From the NCBI RefSeq assembly GCF_022402485.1, contig NZ_JAKRSA010000028.1, positions 1 to 64,000 of the forward strand: 64,000 nucleotides of DNA. Reading direction: 5' to 3'. The notes beneath the pieces were generated by a model. It saw only the letters and a list, made by a program, of their open reading frames with translations, was not told the DNA's origin and did no database searches. Positions 57,102 through 64,000 of the stretch are shown one piece after another. A program made the position numbers and the translations under genes. Origin of the DNA: Phenylobacterium sp. (lineage in GTDB: Bacteria > Pseudomonadota > Alphaproteobacteria > Caulobacterales > Caulobacteraceae). Position 1 is the first letter of the stretch. Each line of letters opens with the position of its first letter.

Positions 57102-57974
57102 ATGGCCCAATCAGGCGTCAAGCACGACTATCACCTAGTCAATCCGAGCCCGTGGCCCCTGGTGGCCTCGGTGGGCGCTACCGTCATGGCCGTCGGCCTT
57201 GTGATGTGGATGAAGGGCCTTTTCGGGCTGCCGGAAGGCACCTGGTGGCTGTTCGCCGTCGGCCTCACCCTGGTGCTGATCACCATGGCCGCCTGGTGGA
57301 TCGACGTGACCAAGGAAGCCCATGCCGGCGACCACACCCCCGTGGTCAATCTCGGCCTGCGCTACGGCATGATCCTGTTCATCGCTTCGGAAGTGATGTT
57401 CTTCGTCGCCTGGTTCTGGATCTTCTTCGAAATGGCCCTCTTCCATGAGGCCCGCACCCTTTCGAATATCGAAGAGGTCCGCCTGGCGTGGGCGACCTGG
57501 CCGCCCCAGGGCATCGAGACCATTCCCGCCTGGAACCTGCCCCTGGTGAACACCCTGACCCTGCTGCTGTCGGGCACCACGGTGACCTGGGCCCACCATG
57601 CCCTGCAGCAGGGCGATCGCAAGGGCGCTCAGTTCGCCCTCATCCTGACGATCATCCTCGGCGTCTTCTTCAGCGCCATCCAGGCCTACGAGTACTACCA
57701 CATCCTGTCGCACGACTATTTCTACAACGATGCGGCGATGAACTCGGGTCTGTATGGGTCCTCGTTCTTCATGGCCACGGGTTTCCACGGCTTCCACGTT
57801 CTGGTGGGGACGATCTTCCTCGCGGTCTGTCTCATGCGCCTGATGCGTGGGGCCTTTACGCCGCAGAAGCACTTCGGCTTCGAAGCGGCCGCTTGGTACT
57901 GGCACTTCGTCGACGTGGTCTGGCTGTTCCTCTTCGCCTTCATCTACGTGGTGTTTGGCGGGGCGGGGCACTAG
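57102..57974 (+). CDS. ctaE: Cytochrome c oxidase subunit III
   Basis: Seven-helix structural subunit of aa3 oxidase, 290 residues. Features include HDYHLVNPSPWPLVASVGA, ASEVMFFVAWFWIFFEMALF with the conserved Glu, HHALQQGDRKGA and FHGFHVLVGTIFL, and the ending FVDVVWLFLFAFIYV. Last core subunit gene of the operon; two hairpins follow. Confidence 0.97.
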   Translation: MAQSGVKHDYHLVNPSPWPLVASVGATVMAVGLVMWMKGLFGLPEGTWWLFAVGLTLVLITMAAWWIDVTKEAHAGDHTPVVNLGLRYGMILFIASEVMFFVAWFWIFFEMALFHEARTLSNIEEVRLAWATWPPQGIETIPAWNLPLVNTLTLLLSGTTVTWAHHALQQGDRKGAQFALILTIILGVFFSAIQAYEYYHILSHDYFYNDAAMNSGLYGSSFFMATGFHGFHVLVGTIFLAVCLMRLMRGAFTPQKHFGFEAAAWYWHFVDVVWLFLFAFIYVVFGGAGH

Positions 57975-57983
57975 GTCGATGAC

Positions 57984-58056
57984 GAGCCAGGGCTTCTGCT
58001 GGCTCACCCTGTCATCTTCCTGCGCGGGTGAGGGTCCATCCCCAGACCCGCGCAGG
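57984..58056 (+). terminator. Double hairpin after ctaE
   Basis: First stem GAGCCAG (57984-57990) with CTGGCTC (57999-58005); second and stronger stem CCTGCGCGGGT (58019-58029) with ACCCGCGCAGG (58046-58056), both perfect. The second is eight bases before the DUF983 ATG. It marks the end of the oxidase core operon. Confidence 0.7.
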
Positions 58057-58064
58057 TTCTGACC

Positions 58065-58424
58065 ATGTCAATCCAGCGCCACTTGGCCCATGGCGTGATG
58101 GGGCGATGCCCAAACTGCGGCCAGGGGCCGCTGTTCGTGGGCTTCCTGAAGGTGGCCCCCGCCTGTTCTGCCTGCGGCCAGGACCTTGCCAGGGCTGATT
58201 CCGGTGATGGCCCCGCGGTCTTCGTGATCCTGATCGCCGGATTTCTGGTGGCCTTTGCCGCCCTCTATGTGGAACTGGCCTTCAGGCCACCCATCTGGCT
58301 CCACCTCGCCCTGTGGATGCCCCTCACCGTGGTCGTCTCCTTGGGGCTGCTGCGTCCCCTCAAGGGCCTCATGCTGGCCGCACAGTTCGCCAACCGCGCA
58401 GCGGAGGCCCGATCTGATGACTGA
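58065..58424 (+). CDS. DUF983 family membrane protein
   Basis: A 119-residue protein with an N-terminal zinc ribbon (CPNCGQ and CSACGQ) followed by two hydrophobic segments (AVFVILIAGFLVAFAALYV; LHLALWMPLTVVVSLGLL). It is usually found next to oxidase genes in alphaproteobacteria and is thought to be linked to oxidase biogenesis, but its function is not known. It overlaps surf1 by eight bases. Confidence 0.88.
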   Translation: MSIQRHLAHGVMGRCPNCGQGPLFVGFLKVAPACSACGQDLARADSGDGPAVFVILIAGFLVAFAALYVELAFRPPIWLHLALWMPLTVVVSLGLLRPLKGLMLAAQFANRAAEARSDD

Positions 58425-59148
58425 TACCCGGCGTCTGCGAAACGTCCCCATTGGCCTAACCCTGGCGACGCTTGTCTCGCTCGCCATCCTGATCGCCCTG
58501 GGGATGTGGCAACTGGAGCGCCTGGCCTGGAAATCCGAACTGCTGGCCCAGATCGCGAGCCGGGCCGAGGCCCCACCCCGTCCGGCCGGTGAAATCCTGG
58601 ACCTTGCCGCCTCCGGGGAAGATCTCGGCTTCTATCGGGTCAGTCTGACCTGCCCGGGCCTGGATACCGCACCCTTCATCCAGCTCTACGCCATCAAGGA
58701 TGGTCAGGCAGGCCAGCGGCTGATCTCCGCATGTCCTGTGGCCGGCGGCGGCTATGAGACCCTGCTGGTGGATCGCGGCTTCGTCCCTGACACGGTCACC
58801 GAGCGTCCGGTGGTTTCCCCAGGGGGAGAGCGCCAAGTGGCGGTAACGGGTCTTCTGCGGAATCCTGATCCCGCCAATTTCGTCACCCCTGAGAATCGCC
58901 CCGACGCCAATGTCTGGTACTCCCGTGACGTGGCGCTGATGGCGAGCACCCTGGGCGTCCAGGCCCCGGCCCCGGTGTTCCTCCTGGCGGAAACACCGAC
59001 CAATCCGGAGTTCCCGGCCCTGGAGCCGACGCCGCTGCCCGGGGAGATCGCCAACCGCCATCTGGAATATGCCCTGACCTGGTTCGGCCTTGCCGGCGCC
59101 TTGCTCGCCGTCTATGCCGCCGTGCTCTGGCGCAGATGGAAAACGTGA
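58417..59148 (+). CDS. surf1: SURF1 family oxidase assembly factor
   Basis: Assembly factor thought to help haem a insertion into subunit I. The 243-residue protein has the typical two-helix topology: an N-terminal helix (IGLTLATLVSLAILIALGMWQLERLAWK with the conserved GxWQLxRxxWK) and a C-terminal helix (HLEYALTWFGLAGALLAVYAAVLW), with a periplasmic domain between them that contains LVDRGFVP. ATG 58417 lies inside the end of the DUF983 gene. Confidence 0.94.
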   Translation: MTDTRRLRNVPIGLTLATLVSLAILIALGMWQLERLAWKSELLAQIASRAEAPPRPAGEILDLAASGEDLGFYRVSLTCPGLDTAPFIQLYAIKDGQAGQRLISACPVAGGGYETLLVDRGFVPDTVTERPVVSPGGERQVAVTGLLRNPDPANFVTPENRPDANVWYSRDVALMASTLGVQAPAPVFLLAETPTNPEFPALEPTPLPGEIANRHLEYALTWFGLAGALLAVYAAVLWRRWKT

Positions 59149-60539
59149 TGCGGTATGTCTCCACCCGGGGTCAGGCCCCGGCGGTCGGTTTCGTCGACGC
59201 GGTTCTGGCGGGGCTCGCTCCCGATGGCGGGCTTTATGTCCCCGAAACCTGGCCCAGCTTCACGACGGCTGAGATTGCGGCTTTTCGCGGCAAGCCCTAC
59301 GCCCATGTGGCCGCCGAGGTCCTGGCCCGTTTTGCCGGCGATGAAATCCCCCGCGAGGCGGTGAACACCATGTGCGAAGAGGCCTATGCCACCTTCGCCC
59401 ATGCGGCCGTGGTCCCGCTGGTTCAGATCAGCCCGGACGCCTTTGTGGCCGAGCTGTTCCATGGTCCCAGCCTGGCGTTCAAGGACGTGGCCATGCAGCT
59501 GCTGGCGCGGCTCTATGAGCACGTGCTGTCGGCCCAGAATCGCACCCAGACGATCCTCTGCGCCACGTCGGGCGATACCGGCGGGGCGGCGGTAGAAGCC
59601 TTCCGCGGCCGGGCCCATGTGCGGGTCTGTGCCCTGTTTCCGGAGGGCCGCATTTCTGAAGTGCAGCGGCGGTTCATGACCACGGCCGTGGAATCCAACG
59701 TCCGCTGCGTGGCCGTTCAGGGCACCTTTGACGACTGCCAGGCCATCGTGAAGGCGGCGTTCCAGGATCAGAGCCTGCGCCAGGCGGTGGACCTGACGGG
59801 GGTCAATTCGATCAATTTCGCCCGGATTGTCGCCCAGAGCGTCTATTACTTCACCACCGCCGTGGCGGTGGGCGCGCCGGAGCGGTCGGTCTCCTATTGC
59901 GTGCCATCGGGCAATTTCGGGGACGCTTTCGCCGGCTATGTGGCCCACCGGATGGGCCTGCCCATTGCCAAGATCGTGGTGGCGACCAATTCAAACGACA
60001 TCCTGGCCCGGGCTTTCCAAGACGGGCGCTATGCCCGGGGCGAGGTCGCCGCGACCCTCAGCCCGGCCATGGACATTCAGTCGGCCTCGAACTTCGAACG
60101 GCTTTATTTCGAGGCGGTGCGTCGGGAGTCGGTAGAGACCGCACGGGCGTTCGCCGCCTTCAATGAAGCTGGCCATATCGACATTCCCCCCCAGGCCCAC
60201 GCCTATATGGCCGAGCTGTTCATCGGGGTGGCGGTGAGCGAGGATGAGACCCGGCGCACCATGCTGGTCACCCTCAATGAGACCGGCGAGCTGATTGATC
60301 CCCATACGGCGGTGGGCGTGGCTGCGCTGCGGAAGGCAGGTGATCTCGCAGGACCGGTCATCGTGCTGTCGACCGCCCATGCGGCCAAGTTCCCGGAGGC
60401 CGTGACGGCGGCGACGGCGGTGACGCCGGATCTGCCGCGCTGGACCCAGAGCCTGGCTGACCGCCCCGAACGTTTCGAGCGTCTGCCCGCCGATTCCGAG
60501 GCCATCAAGGCCTGCGTCCGCGCGTTCGCCGAGACCTAG
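59148..60539 (+). CDS. thrC: Threonine synthase
   Basis: PLP enzyme that converts O-phosphohomoserine to threonine. The 463-residue protein has the opening STRGQAPAVGFVDAVLAGLAPDGGLYVP, the PLP lysine K112 in SLAFKDVAMQ and the CATSGDTGGAA phosphate-binding loop. ATG 59148 overlaps the surf1 stop (TGATG). It follows surf1 with no gap and precedes an M16 peptidase, a grouping common in Caulobacterales. Confidence 0.96.
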   Translation: MRYVSTRGQAPAVGFVDAVLAGLAPDGGLYVPETWPSFTTAEIAAFRGKPYAHVAAEVLARFAGDEIPREAVNTMCEEAYATFAHAAVVPLVQISPDAFVAELFHGPSLAFKDVAMQLLARLYEHVLSAQNRTQTILCATSGDTGGAAVEAFRGRAHVRVCALFPEGRISEVQRRFMTTAVESNVRCVAVQGTFDDCQAIVKAAFQDQSLRQAVDLTGVNSINFARIVAQSVYYFTTAVAVGAPERSVSYCVPSGNFGDAFAGYVAHRMGLPIAKIVVATNSNDILARAFQDGRYARGEVAATLSPAMDIQSASNFERLYFEAVRRESVETARAFAAFNEAGHIDIPPQAHAYMAELFIGVAVSEDETRRTMLVTLNETGELIDPHTAVGVAALRKAGDLAGPVIVLSTAHAAKFPEAVTAATAVTPDLPRWTQSLADRPERFERLPADSEAIKACVRAFAET

Positions 60540-60542
60540 GGC

Positions 60543-61805
60543 TTGGCGTCGGTCCACCATCTGCCCAATGGCGTGCGGGTCGTCTGTGACCCTATTCCTG
60601 GCCTTGAGACGTCTGCGCTTTGCGTTGTGGCGGGCCGGGGGGCGCGGTTCGAGGACCCGGCGCGGAACGGCTGGTCGCACCTCCTAGAGCATATGGTCTT
60701 CAAGGGGGCCGGTGATCGCTCGGCCATGGCGATCGTGGAGGCGATCGAGGCTCAAGGGGGCCAGATCAACGCGGCCACGGGCTACGAACGCACCAGCTTC
60801 CAGGTGCGTTGTCTGGCCGATGGCCTGGCCCTGGGGGCTGCTGTTCTGGCCGACCTGGTCCTTTCGCCCAAGCTGGATGGCCAGGACCTGGCCCGGGAAA
60901 AGCAGGTGGTCGGCCAGGAAATCGCTGAGGCTGCCGACACCCCTGACGATCTGGTGTTCGAAATGGCCCAGACAGCGGCCTATGGCGACCAACCCCTGGG
61001 TCGCTCGATCCTGGGGACGGTGCAGTCTATCGAGTCCGCCGACCCGACCAGCCTCGCCCACTGGCGGGCCAGCCTTTATGACCCTGCCGCCCTGGTCATC
61101 AGCGCTGCTGGAGCCGTGGATGAGGCGCAACTGCTTGATCTCGCCGACCGGCACTTCGCAAAGGCGACGGGGCCAGACGGGCCCGTAACCGCAGCCGACG
61201 CCGTGTTTGTGGGCGGCGCTGCCGTGGAGACCAAGCCCCTGGAGCAGGCCAATCTGGTCTTCCTGCTGCCCACCGTGGGGGTCAGTTCTCCAGACTATTT
61301 CGCCCTGCGGCTGTTTGCCGAAATTCTCGGTGGCGGCATGGCCTCGCGGCTTTTCCAGGAAGCCCGGGAGAAGCGGGGCCTGGCCTATGCGGTGGACGCC
61401 TATAGCGAAACCTATGCTGACCAGGGGGTGCTGGGGGTGTTTGCCGGCTGCGCGGCCAAGGATGCCGCAGAGCTGGCCAAGGTCGCCGCTGCCCAGATTG
61501 CGGGTCTGGGGGAATCTGTGACCGCTGCGGAGCTGGCTCGCGCCAAGGCGCAGATCAAGGGGGCCATGTTCATGATGCGGGAGTCGCCGCTCGCCCGGGC
61601 CGAACAGACCGCTGCGCAACTGCTTCTGTTTGACCGTCCCCTGCCGCCCGCTGAAATCGCCGCGGGGATCGAGGCGGTGACCCTGGCCGATCTGGCCCGT
61701 CTGGGTGCCGATCTTTGCGCCAGCCGCCGGGCGGCGGTGTCGGTCCTTGGACCCCGGCAGGCCGCCAGTGCCGCTAAGGCCTTTTCTGAGACCCTGTTTG
61801 GCTGA
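60543..61805 (+). CDS. M16 family metallopeptidase (processing-peptidase-like)
   Basis: Zinc peptidase of the insulinase/mitochondrial-processing-peptidase family. The 420-residue protein has the inverted zinc motif HLLEH at 46-50 and the downstream Glu within LAREKQVVGQEIAEAADTPDD. The second half shows FAEILGGGMASRLFQEAREKRGLAYAVDAY. It lacks a signal peptide, so it is probably cytoplasmic. Start is TTG 60543, three bases after thrC. Confidence 0.92.
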   Translation: MASVHHLPNGVRVVCDPIPGLETSALCVVAGRGARFEDPARNGWSHLLEHMVFKGAGDRSAMAIVEAIEAQGGQINAATGYERTSFQVRCLADGLALGAAVLADLVLSPKLDGQDLAREKQVVGQEIAEAADTPDDLVFEMAQTAAYGDQPLGRSILGTVQSIESADPTSLAHWRASLYDPAALVISAAGAVDEAQLLDLADRHFAKATGPDGPVTAADAVFVGGAAVETKPLEQANLVFLLPTVGVSSPDYFALRLFAEILGGGMASRLFQEAREKRGLAYAVDAYSETYADQGVLGVFAGCAAKDAAELAKVAAAQIAGLGESVTAAELARAKAQIKGAMFMMRESPLARAEQTAAQLLLFDRPLPPAEIAAGIEAVTLADLARLGADLCASRRAAVSVLGPRQAASAAKAFSETLFG

Positions 61806-61877
61806 ATCCCCGCAGCTTTGAGGCCGTTCACGCTCTCAACGACTTGACGGACAGATCATTCGGAGCGGCAATCTCCC

Positions 61878-62489
61878 ATGGCTTTGCTGGACTGGATCGC
61901 CCTGGAGGGAGGGCTGCGTGTAAACGGGGAGGGGGTCGTGCTGCGCCCCCCCCGGGCGACCGACTTTGCGGAGTGGCATGACCTGCGTGCAGCTTCCCGC
62001 GCCTTCCTGCAGCCCTGGGAGCCGACCTGGCCGTCTGATGATCTGACCCGTGCGGCCTTCCGCCGCCGCCTTGCCGCCTATGCCCGCGACCGCGAGGCCG
62101 GTGTCGCTTTCAGCTTCCTGGTGTTTCAGGAGGCCGATGGGGCCATGACCGGCGGGATCACCCTGTCCAATATTCGCCGGGGCGTGGCCCAGATGGGGAC
62201 GGTGGGGTACTGGTGCAGCCAGGCCTATGCGCGCAGGGGGCTGACACTGGCCGCAGCGCGGGCCCTCAACAGCTTTGCTTTCAACACCCTGGGGCTTCAC
62301 CGCCTGGAAGCTTCCTGCCTGCCGACCAATGCGCCTTCCCGCAGTTTGCTGGCGAAAGCGGGCTTTGAGGAGGAGGGGTTTGCTAAGGCTTATCTGAAAA
62401 TTAACGGCGTTTGGCGAGATCATGTGCTGTTCGGCATGACCACGCCCCGTTCGCGGGACGAGGGGCCGGAAGTGACTGTATCTGTTTAG
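61878..62489 (+). CDS. GNAT family N-acetyltransferase (RimJ-like)
   Basis: A 203-residue acetyltransferase. The acetyl-CoA loop is seen as MGTVGYWCSQAYARRGLTLAAARALNSFAF, followed by LHRLEASCLPTNAPSRSLLAKAGFEEEGFAKAYLKINGVWRDHVLF, which is the RimJ/RimL ribosomal-protein-acetylase pattern. The substrate, a protein N-terminus or something else, is inferred. Confidence 0.9.
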   Translation: MALLDWIALEGGLRVNGEGVVLRPPRATDFAEWHDLRAASRAFLQPWEPTWPSDDLTRAAFRRRLAAYARDREAGVAFSFLVFQEADGAMTGGITLSNIRRGVAQMGTVGYWCSQAYARRGLTLAAARALNSFAFNTLGLHRLEASCLPTNAPSRSLLAKAGFEEEGFAKAYLKINGVWRDHVLFGMTTPRSRDEGPEVTVSV

Positions 62490-62491
62490 CC

Positions 62492-62507
62492 GCCGGCTGG
62501 CGCCGGC
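62492..62507 (+). terminator. Hairpin between the GNAT gene and the pdeA-like gene
   Basis: GCCGGC (62492-62497), loop TGGC, GCCGGC (62502-62507), starting two bases after the GNAT stop. No T-run. Confidence 0.4.
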
Positions 62508-62518
62508 CCCGAGAGGCC

Positions 62519-64000
62519 ATGGCGAGCGACCGTTGGACATGGGATGCCACGAGCACGCTGGAAGCGCTAGGCGCGGCCGACGTGGTGCTGTGGCACTGGG
62601 AGCCCGAGCGCGACCGACTACGCCTGACCGGGGCTTCCAGGGCCCTAGGTCTGGGCCCGCTGGCCCCTGAGTGCTCCTCTGCGGCGATTCGGGCCTTGGC
62701 CTTGCCCCAGGACCGGGCGCGGGCCGAGGAGGTGCTGCGGGTTCAGGAGCCGGGCTCGGAGATCGCCGTGCGCCTGCGAATGCGCGGCGGCGGGGTCTGC
62801 ATCTGGCGCGGTGTCTGGCTTGAGGATGGGGTGCGTGCGGCCGGGGTTGTGGCTGCTGAAACCAAGTTCGCGGCGTCTGACCTCGACAATCTGACCGGGC
62901 TGCTGGATCGCAAGAGCTTCATTCAGCGGGCCCGGGAACATCTGCAGGTCCCCGGCGACTATGAACTTGTGGTGGCCGATCTGGATCGGCTTCGCCGGCT
63001 GAACGAAGCCCTGGGCCATGAGCGGGCCGACCTTGTTCTGGCGGCCCTGGGCTCCAGGCTGGCGGCTGGCTTTCCGCCGGGTGCCTTGCTGGCGCGGGTT
63101 GGCGAGGACGAGTTCGGGGTTCTGGCCCGGGTGGGGGAGGTTCCCGCCGGCGAGGTCCTACGCAATGCCCTGGAGCGGCCGCTGCGGGTCGCCGGGTTCG
63201 ACATTCATCCTACCCTGTCGGTGGGCGCTGTCCGCGCCGCGGGCGGTGGCGAAGCCCCGGAGGCGGCGGAACTGCTTCGCCGTGCCGAACTTGCGGTCGA
63301 GTCGGCCAAGACCGGTGGTCGGGGGGGCGCTGCAGCCTATGGCCGGGCGCTTGAGAGTGATGGCCTGTCGCGATTAGCCCTTGAGAGCGATCTTCGCGGG
63401 GCGATCGGGCGCGGCGAGCTGACGGCCTACTATCAACCGATCGTGCGGCTCTCCACCGGAGCCCTGTCAGGCTTTGAAGCCCTGGTGCGCTGGCGCCATC
63501 CGCGCCGCGGCCTGCTGATGCCCGACCAGTTCCTGCCACTGTGCGAGGAAATGGGGCTGATGAGCACCCTGGGCGCGGCCATGATGCGCGAAGCCGCCAG
63601 CCAGTTGACCGAATGGCGACGCAATCACCGGGCGGCCGGTGATCTGACTGTGGCGGTCAACCTGTCCACCGGCGAGATCGATCATCCGGACCTCATCGCC
63701 ACTGTGGTGCGCATCCTCAGCGAAACAGGACTGCCCCCAAGGTCCTTGAAGCTCGAGGTCACGGAGGGGGATGTCATGCGTGACCCTGAGCGGGCGGCCG
63801 TGATTCTGCGCGGCCTGCGTCAGGCAGGTGCAGCGCTCGCCCTTGACGACTTCGGGACTGGATTCTCGTCGCTGTCCTATCTGACGCGCCTGCCGTTCGA
63901 CACCTTGAAGATTGATCGCTACTTCGTCCGGACCATGGCCACCAATCCAGGCTCCACAAAGATCGTTTCCTCGGTGGTGAAGCTCGGTCAGGACCTCGAT
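62519..64000 (+). CDS. pdeA: PAS-GGDEF-EAL protein, PdeA-like c-di-GMP phosphodiesterase (partial, C-terminus off the right edge)
   Basis: Cyclic-di-GMP phosphodiesterase. Reading 494 codons from ATG 62519 (GAGAGG just upstream) gives a PAS-like N-terminus (about 15-115), a GGDEF domain with the degenerate signature GEDEF at 195-199, and an EAL domain with GFEALVRW at residues 318-325 and LDDFGTGFSS from about 442. The EAL catalytic residues are present as far as seen. Caulobacter PdeA has the same GEDEF-EAL layout, where the non-cyclising GGDEF domain binds GTP and activates the EAL domain. The end lies beyond the window, so the final EAL residues cannot be checked. Confidence 0.88.
   Translation, partial: MASDRWTWDATSTLEALGAADVVLWHWEPERDRLRLTGASRALGLGPLAPECSSAAIRALALPQDRARAEEVLRVQEPGSEIAVRLRMRGGGVCIWRGVWLEDGVRAAGVVAAETKFAASDLDNLTGLLDRKSFIQRAREHLQVPGDYELVVADLDRLRRLNEALGHERADLVLAALGSRLAAGFPPGALLARVGEDEFGVLARVGEVPAGEVLRNALERPLRVAGFDIHPTLSVGAVRAAGGGEAPEAAELLRRAELAVESAKTGGRGGAAAYGRALESDGLSRLALESDLRGAIGRGELTAYYQPIVRLSTGALSGFEALVRWRHPRRGLLMPDQFLPLCEEMGLMSTLGAAMMREAASQLTEWRRNHRAAGDLTVAVNLSTGEIDHPDLIATVVRILSETGLPPRSLKLEVTEGDVMRDPERAAVILRGLRQAGAALALDDFGTGFSSLSYLTRLPFDTLKIDRYFVRTMATNPGSTKIVSSVVKLGQDLD

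Noticed and set aside
58009..58015. CTGTCAT between ctaE and DUF983
   Set aside because: Single half-site within the terminator hairpin region; no paired repeat.

Overview
The window is GC-rich, densely packed bacterial DNA. It looks like chromosome of a Caulobacteraceae member (Caulobacter, Phenylobacterium or a close relative). The evidence is a PdeA-type GEDEF/EAL protein, an ElpS-like lipoprotein next to a type II secretion operon, an aa3 oxidase operon in the alphaproteobacterial order (ctaC-D-B-F-G-E, then DUF983 and surf1), UrcA, DUF4170, DUF427 and HWE-kinase genes, and several TonB receptors. No rRNA, tRNA, CRISPR array, IS element or phage gene was seen.

Layout. 1-2.8 kb: truncated chemoreceptor, divergent from a receiver-domain protein and a CheE-like partner. 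3-7.6 kb: Tat-exported flavin amine oxidase with an exported RidA-like protein, an SLC13-type permease and a 6-TM K+ channel. 7.6-24.1 kb: a phosphate-linked secretion locus, made of an ElpS-like lipoprotein, a TonB receptor, gspC-M, and convergent pstS and gspO. Well-formed Pho boxes lie ahead of the lipoprotein and gspC, and a weak one ahead of pstS. The reading is that phosphate starvation would switch on the T2SS, its probable cargo, an outer-membrane transporter and a phosphate-binding protein together. 24.3-27.1 kb: MAPEG, pmbA (tldE), cysQ-like, DUF4170. 27.4-37.1 kb: ubiD, small proteins, a GGT-family enzyme, an alpha/beta hydrolase divergent from a TetR regulator over a palindrome, an ETFB-type methyltransferase, a fatty-acid desaturase with an XRE-MmyB regulator, and ubiA.

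37.2-41.2 kb: two tandem ABC exporter half-transporters behind a roughly 300-nt leader. The leader holds a consensus-SD 18-codon ORF whose SD can be sequestered by its own coding sequence, and terminator-like hairpins, the last ending just before the first ABC start codon. This is the best candidate for an undescribed regulatory element. 41.2-52.2 kb: HWE kinase, PPK2, rsmE, gshA, DUF427, POT peptide transporter, TonB receptor, tldD. TldD and PmbA/TldE, the two halves of one protease, are thus both here, about 24 kb apart. 52.5-58 kb: aa3 oxidase operon with hairpins separating subunit and assembly genes. 58-64 kb: DUF983, surf1, thrC, an M16 peptidase, a GNAT, and a pdeA-like gene running off the right edge.

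Coordinates and domain calls come from reading the sequence. Family names rest on motif recognition, not on database searches.
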